NCBI GenBank assembly: GCA_021018995.1
Contig: CM037588.1
Span: 86,587,765 to 86,651,764, forward strand
Direction: 5' to 3'
Origin: Chloranthus sessilifolius
Lineage: Eukaryota; Streptophyta; Magnoliopsida; Chloranthales; Chloranthaceae
Length of the DNA: 64,000 bases
A program made the position numbers and the translations under genes. This document shows, piece by piece, positions 1 to 9,600 of this stretch. The first letter of the stretch is position 1. Every line of letters starts with the position of its first letter. The notes under the pieces are model-generated. The model ran no database searches, was not told where the DNA came from, and saw only the letters and a program-made list of their open reading frames with translations.

Positions 1-1167
1 ATCGCACATATGCATCGATTGACGCATTTCCCAAAGAGCTGCTATCCTATCTAAGTCCCCGAAAAACCCCCGAGAGAAAATCAGACCACATAGGAGAGGT
101 CTCGCCACACAAGGCACATGCTGAGTATAGCCGAATTAGCATTGCACCCGAGATGAGAAGTAATGAGTACTGTCAGTCAAACCTAGAAGGGTGATACCCT
201 CATAATCTCTAGATCGAACTATCGGGAAAGTACCGTCAAGCCATGGAAGCCTCTATACTAGCTCAGTCTCAGTCAACCAAAGACACAACTCACATGTATT
301 CCCCTAAGACAACTTTGAACATCGGCCCAAAAAGCAACGAGCTACCTCTTTTCGGACCACATAAAAGCGGGGCACGGATCCCAAAATAGTAAGATGCTCC
401 CCAAGCCAGACCTAAAGAAGAGTAGAGCATCCCCTGAAGCACTCCACCTTGCCCAAGGCAAAGCCATCAAGACCACGGTAAAGCTCGGCCAGTACAAAAT
501 GCATCACAGAGCGGCTCCTTTCATGCTCCTCCAATACGTCACAGAGTGCAAGGGAGAAACTCTCTCCCCCCGTATGAAAGAGGACCCTCGAAAGAAGGCA
601 AAGGCCAAAAGCGTTCACGTTATGAATATTTCTGATCGGTAATTTTCGCAAACTTTCATCACCGAAAAGTTCTCTTAGGAATTTCATCGAACACTTGGTG
701 GGCCCGCCAGCAAAGCTCTTCTCATACTCACTTTTCTTTAGGCCCAAAATCGCGTGGACAATCTTGGCATAACCTAATTTTGGTACCACCTTAGCGGGAC
801 CACGATGTAACCTCAAACCCGACTAAACATAGAGTTCTTAAGGCGTCAGAGTCAGCTCACGGGTTCCAAAGCGGAAGACATGGGTTTCCGCATCCCAATG
901 AAAAATCGTCGCATGGATAAGATCCCAAAACAAGGGAACATCAAGGAAAGAGGAGAGACGAGCAAGCCCAAGTCGTTTAAGGAATCACGGCTTTGTATGA
1001 TCATGGACCTACTTCATAAACCCACGAGCTCACTCTTGTTCAAACTATCAACCAATGTTTCAAAAATTTGGGCCCTATACTCAAGGAGGGAAGTATAAAA
1101 ATTCCCCCCGGAGGGGTAGGGTTATGAAGTAGGTCCATGATCATACAAAGCGTTTTAAGGAATCACG
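1..1167 (-). pseudogene. DUF7745-like ORF, left copy (decayed, runs off the window)
   Basis: Read on the minus strand, this stretch matches the plus-strand copy at 62779-63993 along its whole length. Shared pieces in the same order include a start region near 1121-1151, a FRFGTREL-type motif near 830-880, LHRGPAKVV near 800, FAGGPTKCSMKFLRELFGD near 660-720, GGESFSLALCDVL near 550, and DLDRIAALWEM close to position 20. The pattern (an LTPTLEE-like motif in the sister copy, then FLRELFG, then a G-S-T/I-x-Y-x-P-S motif) is that of plant DUF7745 proteins, a family without a known biochemical role that often lies in or beside retroelements. The longest open stretch is 412-816. The frame is broken several times and the gene continues beyond base 1. 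Its palindromic upstream boxes (1303-1413) are shared with the right copy. The family assignment rests on remembered motifs; the homology between the two copies is seen directly. Confidence 0.7.
974..1167. repeat. 31-bp inverted repeat bounded by 16-bp direct repeats
   Basis: Positions 990-1020 and 1121-1151 are reverse complements at about 30 of 31 positions, separated by 100 bp. Outside the arms, CGTTTAAGGAATCACG (974-989) and GTTTTAAGGAATCACG (1152-1167) are direct repeats. The right arm matches the start region of the other DUF7745-like copy (near 62765-62795), so the left arm is probably an inverted secondary copy of it rather than a transposon terminus. The layout resembles a template-switch event or a very small fold-back insertion. 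Confidence 0.75.
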
Positions 1168-1302
1168 ATTCGATGTAGGACAATGGACCCACCCTCAGGA
1201 AGAAAAGACAAAAAATTGGAGCAAAAATTCAAAACCCAACTTAAAATGAAGAAAAAGGAGTGCATTCTCGGGCCTTATAGGCCCACCACTGTCCGAAAAA
1301 TA

Positions 1303-1413
1303 CTTAGCGTGTATAAAATACACGCTCGTTCAAAAATACCCAGAAAATACCTAGTGTGTATAATATACACGCTAGACCAAAAAATGCCTAGCGTGTATAA
1401 TATACACGCTAGA
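1303..1413. repeat. Three palindromic boxes with a GTGTATAATATACAC core
   Basis: Three near-copies of a dyad, TAGCGTGTATA-ATATACACGCTA, lie at about 1303-1329, 1356-1379 and 1387-1411. The last two are separated by a direct repeat of AGACCAAAAAAT. The boxes sit about 140 bp upstream of the minus-strand DUF7745-like copy. Boxes with the same design but a GGCGTATATA arm sit upstream of the right copy (62386-62597). No function is known; a hairpin or cruciform is what the symmetry would allow. Confidence 0.8.
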
Positions 1414-2830
1414 CCAAAAAATTTTAAAAAAAGAGGGAGAACAGCGAGAGAGAAATAAAGATTGTTTTTCCCTGTCCTTTGGACCAATCCACCTGCACAT
1501 AATAAACTTTATTTTTTCTTAACAGATGGCACACCCAGACCGTGAGCTGGGAAACCTAAGTTCACCACTTAACTTGTTTTATACTTTCTTTTTTTTTACA
1601 GGTACCATACTCACAACAAATGAAGGAGGAATACATGAACCTTGGCCATTTCAGCCAATGCACAACCTGGGGGTTAGTTCCCCATTTTCCAAACTCATAG
1701 CCTCTCCTGTAAAAGAGTGAGACGAGGTGATGGGTCCCATTTTAAGCATGGTCGAACCCGTGGTAAGGATCTTTACCAAGGTCGGAACGTCCATCTCTTT
1801 GGATTGAATCAACCTTTTATCCTTACCTCGGGCTATGTGTTTGTAGGTGTGGTCTAAAGATCTACATGATCAATACCTGATTTGAACTAACATGAGTGGC
1901 CCAGTTGGCGACCAGATAACCCAAAAATGTAACCAAGGGAGTAACTAATTTTCTTTCTTCTTTTTTTCATTTCTTTTAACCTTTTACTCACAACACCTAA
2001 GATGGGTTTTCACCATGCCCATCATTGCCCTCTTTTTTACCCGGTAGTGCTCTTTTGGGTTTCCACTATGTTCATGGGTATGCACTTTGAACTCAAGTGC
2101 CTTTTCAGGTTTTCACCTAGTTTGCACAAGCTCGCCCTTTTTACCCGCAGTGCCATTTCGGATTTTTATCGCGTCGTTTTTGCTTTGAGCCTGTATATAT
2201 ATATATATATATATATATTTTATTTTCTTTTCTTTTCATTCATTTTTTCAAAGACCACGACATGGACGTTGATTCCGTTATAGCTAACTGGATGGAGTTA
2301 TGTGTTGTCTCTCAGCTTGATTTGCTCTGACTTAACGAATATTGTGACTGCTCATAGACCTTAAAGAGGGCTTTCTCTCGGGATTAATTATGGCCACGGG
2401 TTGAAAGGGGTGGGTTAGGAATTTTGAAGGTATACTTGGGTTAAAAGGTTTCCTGGATAGGATTTCAGTTGCCGTAATACAGTTCTTCCTTGAGAGATTT
2501 TTACTGTACACACCCCATAATTTTTTTTTATCTCTTTTCTTTTCTATTTTTTTGTTCTTTTTACTTTGTTTAGACATCCCTTTTTTGGAATTTTGCTTTT
2601 CTAATTTTTTTGGATTTTGATGGTAACTCTTTTTCTCTTTTTTTTTGTATGATATATACACTTTTTTCTTTTTCTGGGAGGGGTTAATGAAAGAAAGGCC
2701 ATTGGCTCTAATTGGGTAGCAAAGAGTACGAGCATTTAGGGATGCTTTTTTAGCTGTGGCTATGAAATGATGACCTCTTTTTTGGGGTCCTTAAGTAGTC
2801 ACATATCCATTTTATCGATACTTACCTTGC
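1414..2830. other. Non-coding stretch between integrase end and palindromic boxes; TA microsatellite
   Basis: I see no gene here. A run of about 13 TA units lies at 2193-2218. Several pyrimidine-rich and T-rich tracts are present (for example 1950-1980, 2219-2250 and 2520-2660). The phrase GGGTTTTCACCATGCCC and related pieces (2003-2160) recur in degenerate form, which fits the repeat-prone 3' untranslated region described for Tat-lineage elements. Short open frames here are composition effects. Confidence 0.5.
2193..2218. repeat. TA dinucleotide microsatellite
   Basis: About 13 uninterrupted TA units beside a T-rich tract, in the 3' region of the left Tat-type fossil. Confidence 0.95.
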
Positions 2831-2834
2831 TGTG

Positions 2835-4010
2835 GGAGACTTACGAGTAGAATTGTCATACGCATCCAACGTTGATGGGCTCGAGAAAATGATCTCCATC
2901 CATGGTGGGGAGGCAAAGCACTTTTTCAGGGAGTACTTCTTGGATGACATAAGGTCCTTCCAAGTTGGACTTAAATTTTCCTCTCGAATCGGCATGGAGA
3001 GACGGGAAGATTTTCTTGAGTATCGTGTCACCTACTCTCAAATCTTGAATGCGAACACGCTTATTATAAGCACGTGCAATTCTTCCTTGGTAGACCTGAG
3101 TGTAACGTAAGGCTAGGAGCCTTTTCTCATTGAGGAGGTTCAGCTGTTCGAAACGATCTCTCTCTCTCTCTCTCGGCTTCTGGTAGATCAATCTTGATGA
3201 GGATACAGAGGGAGGGTACTTAAACCCCAATTGATAGCACAACCTCGGTTACGTACACAAGGGAAAATGGTGTTGCCCCTGTAGCAGTACGGATTGACAT
3301 TTGGTAGGCCTATAGTGCAAATGGTAACTTTTACTCCAATCTCGGTATGTGACAACCATCTTCTCAAGGATTCAGACGATTGTTTTGTTAGCCACTTCTA
3401 CGACTCCATTGGTTTGTGACCGATATGGTGACAAACAATGATGTTTGATCTTGTACTGCTCGCATAAGGCTCTAATGCGCTTGTTCTCAAAGTTGATGCC
3501 ATTATCTGTGATGATGTCCTTGGGCATACCGAATCGACAAACAATGTTATTCTTGACAAATTTCTCAACGTGACTGGCCGTGATGTTTATATAGGATGCT
3601 GCCTCTATACATTTGGTAAAGTATTCAATGGCGATGAGGATGAATTGATGCCCGTTAGAAGCTTTTGGAATGACCTTTCCGACGACGTCGAGGCCCAATG
3701 TGGCGAATGGCCATGTAATGGTCATGCTGTGCAGATCTATGGCGAGAGCATGTATTAGATTGGAGTGTTCTTGGCATTTGTAGTACTTTTAAACATGCTT
3801 GCAACAGTTAGCTTCCATGGTGGTCTAAAAATACTCTTGTCGCAAGATCTTGGCGAGCATGTGCCCATTGACGTGGGCCCCACATACTCCCTTGTAGATC
3901 TCTTTCATGATGTTGGTTGCCTCACCTTCAGTTAGGCATCTAAGCAGGATATTATTCTATGATCGCTTGTAGAGGCATTCACCACAAATGACATAGTTCG
4001 CCATTAAACG
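2835..4010 (-). pseudogene. Integrase region of the Tat-type fossil
   Basis: The N-terminal zinc-binding region (minus strand, near 4000-3780) keeps GECLYKRS, GAHVNGHML and a CxxC-like piece. The catalytic core at 3725-3372 shows all three DDE landmarks: GLDVVG, ITDNG and NGVVEVANK. The C-terminal part (3242-2856) has the conserved DLRVGDTILKK and LEGPYVIQEVL motifs typical of Ty3/gypsy integrase tails. A short CT-rich run at about 3154-3174 encodes an Arg/Glu run. In a live element this enzyme joins the cDNA to the host genome. This copy is broken. Confidence 0.85.
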
Positions 4011-4039
4011 TTGGATGGTCCGCCTGTCCATCTTGGAGG

Positions 4040-4660
4040 TACCTTTAGGGAAAGCTCATGTTTTGAGGAAATTCTTAATATATGAGAACTAAGGTGGCTC
4101 ATCATCTGTATCTATGGATCTCTCAATCTGGAGGCAGAAGGATGACTCATTTATTTGCTCAATCATGATAGGCTTCATGTCGATGCCATTAGAAATTTTG
4201 ACCATTGATGCCAACGTTGCTAAGGCATTGATAAATTGATTTCTAGCTCATGGGACATAGGAGAAGGTGACATCATCGAAGCACGCGATTAGATCTTCAA
4301 GGTTCTCATGGCACGGGATCAACTTCTCATCCCTCGTCTTCCAGTCTCCGTTTGTTTGGCATATGATAAGCTGTGAGTCACTGAATACTCTGAGATGAGT
4401 TATATTCAGGTCGAGAGCTGCTTGTAGGCCAGCTACGCAGGCTTCGTACTAGGCCATATTATTGGTGCAAGAGAAGTTGAGCTTGATGAATACTAGTATA
4501 TGGGACCCTTTTGGCGAGATTAGAATAACGCTGACTCCTTGACCTTTGGCATTTGATGTCCCCTCAAAGTGCATTACCCAAGACTCCTCTGCCTCTTCTG
4601 TGTCATCCTCTGTCATGAACAAGATGTCCTTATCAGGGAATTCTGTTCTCAAAGGTTCGT
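4040..4660 (-). pseudogene. Second RNase H (aRNH-type) of the Tat-type fossil
   Basis: After the first RNase H comes a second RNase H-like domain with WVMHFEGTSNAKGQG (the first acidic residue is replaced by Glu-context in this motif), ILISPKG, a TNNMA motif, YEACVAGL and LRVFSDSQLI. In living Tat and Ogre elements this extra domain sits between RNase H and integrase. Its presence is the best single reason for placing the fossil in the Tat lineage. The copy is interrupted. Confidence 0.8.
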
Positions 4661-4699
4661 AATCAGGTAAAAGATTTTTAGAAAGATGATCAGCGAGTG

Positions 4700-5080
4700 C
4701 TTGCCCTTTGATTGACTTCTAAGTGACATAGATATCAAATTCTAATCAGAGAAGTTGCCAACATGCAGTTCGACCCATGAGAGCCGGCTTTTCGAATAGG
4801 TACTTCAACGGATCCATTTATGCCAGAAGGAGGATGACTTGATACAATAAGTAATGACCAAGCCTCTGTGTAGCCCATACGAGAGCCATGAATGCTTTCT
4901 CCAGATGAGAGTAGCGTGTCTTGTAATTAGTGAACTTCTTGCTCAGATAGTAGATGTCCTTCACTCTTCTTTTGATTTCGTCGTGCTTTCCTAGGACACA
5001 TCCCATCGAGAATTCCATTGTTGAGAGATACATTAGGAGTGGCCTCCCAGGTACTAGTGGACCAAAAATGGTGGGTTGAG
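4700..5080 (-). pseudogene. First RNase H of the Tat-type fossil
   Basis: Minus-strand reading shows YLSTMEFSMGCVLG, IYYLSKKFTNYKTRYSHLEK and LVWATQRLGHYLL. This is the usual Ty3/gypsy RNase H pattern (strand 1, then YYxSK, then YSxxEK, then the hydrophobic helix). It directly follows the reverse transcriptase, as expected. The frame is broken. Confidence 0.75.
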
Positions 5081-5099
5081 AACATAACCTTTGATTTTA

Positions 5100-5960
5100 T
5101 CAAATGTTGCTTGAAAATCGTCATTCTATTCAATAGGCGAGTCTTTCCTCAATAACTTGAAGATCGATATGCAGATAAGAGTTAATTGTGCAATGAACAG
5201 ACTGATGTACTAAATTCTACCCAAGAAGCCTCTGACCTCTTTCTCTTTAGACATCGGTGGCACTTCGATGATAACTTTTACTTTCACCAGATCGACTTCA
5301 ATGCCCCTTCTACTAACAATGAAGCGTAGTAGCTTTCCTAATATGGCGCCAAATATGCATTTATGAGGGTTAAGATGTAGCATGTATTTCCTTAGTCTCT
5401 CAAATAGCTTTTGGAGGTTCACCAGATGATCACCTCTCTCCTAAGACTTGGCTATCATGTCGTCGACATACACCTCGATTTCTTAGTGCATCATGTCATA
5501 AAAGAGTGCCGTCATTACCCTCTGATATGTTGCCCCAACAGTTTTCAATTCGAATGACATGACTCAGTAGCAGAAGGTTCCCCATGGGGTGATGAATGTT
5601 ATCTTTTCTCGGTCTGCCTCTGTCATTTTGATCTGATTATAATCAGAGAATTCGTCCATGAATTAGAGCATCCTATGCCTAGCAGTATTATTGACCAAGA
5701 TGTCGATGTGTGGCAAAGGGAAGTTATCTTTTGGGCTTGCCTTGTTAAGATTTTTGAAGTCGATGCACATGCGAACCTTTCCATCTTTCTTTGGTACCGG
5801 GACTATGTTGGCTAGCCAGTGCGAGTATTTGGAGACTATGAGGAAACCCACGTTGTACTGCTTGATGACTTCATCCTTTGCTTTCAACATTCATTCTGGC
5901 CAGAGACGTCTCAGCTTCTGTTTGACTGGCTTAACGTCGGGATATAGCGATAGCTCATGC
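5100..5960 (-). pseudogene. Reverse transcriptase of the Tat-type fossil
   Basis: Clear reverse-transcriptase motifs read on the minus strand: WLANIVPVPKKDGKVRMC, DFKNLNKASPKDNFPLPHID, a TPWGTFCY-like block, and the active-site box EVYVDDM near 5455-5475. They are followed by the LNPHKCIFG and GFLGRI motifs of the thumb region near 5220-5370. The order and spacing match Ty3/gypsy. Immediately upstream (5891-6238) is the usual linker ending KPVKQKLRRL. The gene is broken in several places. Confidence 0.88.
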
Positions 5961-6838
5961 TCGACCAAATCGGTATCCAAATCAGGCATATCCTCGTATG
6001 ACCATAAAAAGATGCCTTGGTATGATCGAAGGGAATTAATCATGCTTTTTCTTTCCTCGAGAGACAGTGACGTTGCAATTTTAGTGATTCTAGAAATCTC
6101 ATCGGTACCTAGATTGACATCTTCAATATCTTCAACGATCGGGGTAGGGCCATGCTCAAAATTGGCATATCGTTCAAGGAGCTCATTGGGATGCTCCTCG
6201 ATTAAGTCCTTGCTATCCAAATCCGTGACTCCTACCAACCACTTCTTGTATTTCTACAAGAAGGAGGTCAACTTCACGTTGGGGGGTTCTTCTACTAAGG
6301 TATTATTTTTCTTACTTTTTTTAGAAATTTTAAAAGACAATATTTTTAGAATTTTTTCTATATTTTTTATTTTTTTATGGTTTTTCTTTTCTTCGGAGAT
6401 GGGCCCTTGGCAAGGTGAGTCTTTATATACATATGATATTGCCTGGCAAGAGCTAATCTCACTTTTTATAGGTTTTTTTTTTGAGAAGCTGATACCGTAT
6501 TTACGATCACTTGATGCTTCCAGAGTTAGGAGCATTGATACCCAATTCCTTACCTACGGTGTCGCACCTTTACTTGGTTTGATGGAGGAGGCTGATTGAA
6601 ATGGCCTTTGAGAGTCAGCCTCCATCATATTTATCATTGGTTTGTTTGGGACTCGGTCCTCAAACATTAACAAGAGTTTGTCGTGGTTTATGGCTGAGGT
6701 TGGTATTGATGGGGGTACTTCCTCCTCAAAAAGGGATAGGGAGGCCAAGTCTATTTCCATATCGGGAGGGATGATTCGTGGGTTGGTTAGGTGGACAGTG
6801 GCTGCCGGTTTGTGTGGGGTCAGCTGTGTTGCCCCATT

Positions 6839-7123
6839 CTAATCAATTTTTATAACCCCTATGCTTACAAAGGTTCTTTGGATGTGAGGTCTCGGACGGG
6901 TTTCATCTTCCAGGTCTATCCCCCTTGATTTCACTATGGCAGTGGTGCGAGCCCTCTCTTTGGCCTCCTGAACCTCCTCTTCGGTAGGCTTGTAGCCTAA
7001 GCCGAATCTGATCTGCTGTCCGTCCTTGGCCCTGATCGGGTCTCTTCTTCCTTGCAGGCGAGGACCTAAACCCTTTCCTTTCTGGTAGCCCCATTTCTGG
7101 AGTATGGAAACTGCTATAGCCAT
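6839..7123 (-). pseudogene. G-patch domain of the Tat-type fossil
   Basis: The minus-strand open frame contains ILQKWGYQKGKGLGPRLQG, the glycine-spaced core of a G-patch, followed by FGLGYKPTEEEV, which regularly follows the G-patch in Tat/Ogre polyproteins. G-patches bind RNA or helicase partners in cellular proteins; the role in these elements is not settled. It lies between protease and reverse transcriptase, the position known for Tat/Ogre. The stretch 6254-6838 beyond it is low-complexity linker with T-rich DNA and no recognisable domain. Confidence 0.8.
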
Positions 7124-7129
7124 TCCACC

Positions 7130-7830
7130 TCATGTACTTGAGGAGACTCTTCCGTGGGGATTAGGTGCCACTGCCGAGACATCATATTGAAAACTATGAA
7201 GATTCGTGTCTTCATCTAAGTGTGGCACATCCAATAGCTTAAGGTTCTTGATGCTGTGTGTGACCTTTTCTCCTTCCTCCCGTCCTTCATCGAGAATGGT
7301 GATGACCTTCTGATCTGATACAAATCTGAGCTTTTGGTGCAAGGTTGAAGGTATTGTCCCAATTTTGTGTAGCCAAGGGCGTCTCAGCAGTAGATTGAAG
7401 GTAGATTTGATGTCCATAACTGGAATGAGATGGAGGAGGTCATTGTCCCAAAGGTGAGCTCAAGATCGACTTCTTCGATTATTTCCCTCCTTGTGTTATC
7501 GAATCCTCTTGCGCTTGTTCTGATTGGCCTGAACGTGGAGGGATCAATCCCTATCTTGGTTATAGTTCTTAGGGGGCACACATTTAATGCCGATCCATTG
7601 TCTATCAGCACTAATGGGATCACCAAGTCTCCTGCTTCTACTGTGATGTTGAGGGGCTTGGAATGATTATTTTCCTCATTCAAAAGATCGACGTTTGAAA
7701 ATGAGATGGCGTTAGGAGCCAATACTTGCCCGATTATCTGCCCTACCTCATTTGAGGACACTTTAATGGATACATGTCCGTCTTTCAATGCTCCCATTAG
7801 AGCTTGGTAGTGGAGCAGAGACGTCATTAG
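7130..7830 (-). pseudogene. Aspartic protease region of the Tat-type fossil
   Basis: Minus-strand frames show VLIDNGSALNVCPL, an active-site-type loop (family consensus D-S/T-G with SALN following), then RGFDNTRREIIEEVDLEL, then FNLLLRRPWLHKIGTIPSTLHQKLRF. This string of motifs is highly typical of plant Tat/Ogre proteases. The domain would cut the polyprotein in a live element. The copy is decayed. Confidence 0.85.
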
Positions 7831-9600
7831 CAGGTCCCAGACAGTGATGTGAGCCCGCGCTCTTTTAAACTGTGTTTTCGATGCGTATTCTCAGCTCACT
7901 TTTTCAAATGAGTGCACTACTAGGGGTTCCTTTCTCTCTTCCGATTGGCCTGATACTGGTACTTCGGGTTGTTTAGAGACATTCTCAGATCATGTAATAA
8001 AATCAACTGCCCCCTCTTTGCTGCTGCCCACATTGATGTCTGTCTGATTGTAATTGAGTGAGATCTAGTAGGGGTCATAGGCCGACCCTAGGATCTGAAA
8101 CTGTTTAGATAAGGGTATCGGAGGCTCCTGGATTGGTGGCGCCGAATAACTGGATAAGACACGGTTAACTAACGCTAGAGGTGGATAGGTTGGAGGAGCG
8201 GTAAAAGTGGGCCAAATGGTAGCTAATCGGTGCCGGAGGGGGTAATGGTGAAATATCAGGCATCAAGTAATTGGAGGGGGTTGGTGTTGTATATGGTTGA
8301 TATGGAGATAAGCTAGAGTGGACATAATTGACGGGAGATGGTATTAGGAAATACATCCTTAGATCTAAGGGCTTTGCTTGGGGTGTTGGATTGGGGAAGT
8401 AATCAGCCAAGTTTAAAAGCTCAAATACTCCTATGATTCCATCCTCTCGATTTCCTTGCCTTAGTGCTATGAAGTTCTCCCTGACACTGATATATTATGA
8501 AGGATCAAACTCTTTCCCGTTTTCTTTTATCATGTTGATAGTGGGCCTTGGGCTCGTTCCTCCTGGTGGATGCACTGACAACAGAACTTGATGGATGTTT
8601 GCATGCTGGTTTGCCTGAGAAAGAGCCGGAGGGATGATTTTCTCGGTTTTTATTAGATCCTGTATTGCATGCTTCAAGGGAAAGCATCGGTCAATCGGGT
8701 GTCCCGACCCTTAGTGGAAATTACAATGAGTATTAGGATCAAAATTTCTTGAGATTGGGTTTGGCGGTGGGCACGATTGGAAGGGCGTAACAAGAGCTTT
8801 TTCAACCAACAGTGGTAAAAGGATGTTCAAGGATTGCCCCAATGGCATAAAAACTTGATTGAACGGGACCCTTCTTTGTTCTGGGATCATCAGTGCCCCT
8901 TGCCCATTTCCTATTCTCTGTACTGGTTCGACTCGTGTTGAGGCTGACTGTGCTGCCTTGAACTGGAATGGGCCTATACTGGTGCTGGGCTATGTATTTA
9001 AGATTGTCTGTACATCTGCCCTGATTCTTCTATCATTCCTCTGCTCTGTGAACTTGCGGACCCTGCTAGTTATGATTTTGTTTAACCGCCTCTCTCTTAT
9101 TGCATCCTTGCAAAGATTGTCATTCCTTATCAAGTCAGTAAAGCTAGATTGCTGCGGTATACCAAGAAATATGAGATGACTGGTAGAGTGATTTTCTAGA
9201 TCATCTCGATTTGCTCATCGTTGGGTATTCGGTTTCTTACTTAGGCTGCCAAGGCTCTCCATCTCCCCAAGTAGTTGCTGAATGTTTCATCAGGCTTCTA
9301 CTTTAGCCGAGCTAGATCATATTTGCAGGGCTCGATGTCTATGTTGTAGATATACTGTTCTTGGAATAGGAGGGGTTAGATCTTTCTAAGTTTTAATCAT
9401 AGATGGTTCAAGGGAAGTGAACCTTCTCAAAACTGGGCCCATGGGGCTCTTTTGGAACACTTTGATGATGAGTTATTCGTTTATGCGGTATGGCACATGC
9501 CCCCATAGTAAGACTTGAGGTGTGCAATAGGGTTACCCATGCCATTATACTAGTTAAATGTTGGCATGTTGAATCTTAGGGGTAAAGGTACCTCTGCAAA
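7831..9600 (-). pseudogene. Gag remnant of the Tat-type fossil, truncated at the array
   Basis: Reading the minus strand from the array, the gag core starts within MPTF and GMGNPIAHLKSYYGGM motifs (near 9500-9570). It continues with DLARLK, KPDETFSNYLGRWRALAA and RNRIPNDEQIEMI (near 9200-9330), the standard plant Ty3 gag helix pattern. Near 8640-8740 come a histidine-bearing NTHCNFH element and GHPIDRCFPLKHAIQDLI, the typical C-terminal motif of Tat gag. A proline-rich spacer (near 8165-8410) leads to the protease. Residues that normally precede the core are absent because the satellite array begins there. Many interruptions are present. Confidence 0.8.

Larger units (their letters stand above)
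2830..9600 (-). mobile_element. Ty3/gypsy retroelement fossil, Tat (Ogre-like) lineage, gag-pol, cut by the satellite array
   Basis: On the minus strand the order is gag core, cysteine/histidine-type gag end, aspartic protease, G-patch, reverse transcriptase, RNase H, a second RNase H, then integrase. The G-patch and the doubled RNase H are hallmarks of the plant Tat/Ogre branch. No chromodomain is evident after the integrase. The element is plainly dead, with a dozen or more interruptions of its frames spread through all domains, which suggests it is not recent. Its 5' end (LTR, leader and N-terminal gag) is missing: the sequence passes from gag into the satellite array at about 9600. A 3' LTR is not seen before base 1. 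Confidence 0.88.

Noticed and set aside
990-1151. MITE with 31-bp terminal inverted repeats
   Set aside because: The right arm is part of the DUF7745-like ORF start shared with the copy at 62779, so it is not a transposon end; the 16-bp flanking repeats are also too long for usual MITEs.
2002-2283. Plus-strand ORF next to the TA microsatellite
   Set aside because: Low complexity, no homology I recognise, and it lies in the non-coding 3' region of a retroelement.
2835-3250. Chromodomain after the integrase
   Set aside because: The C-terminal integrase motifs end without a chromodomain-like aromatic cage, consistent with Tat rather than a chromovirus.
5691-6599. Plus-strand 302-codon ORF
   Set aside because: It is antisense to the reverse-transcriptase region of the Tat-type fossil and is a shadow frame.
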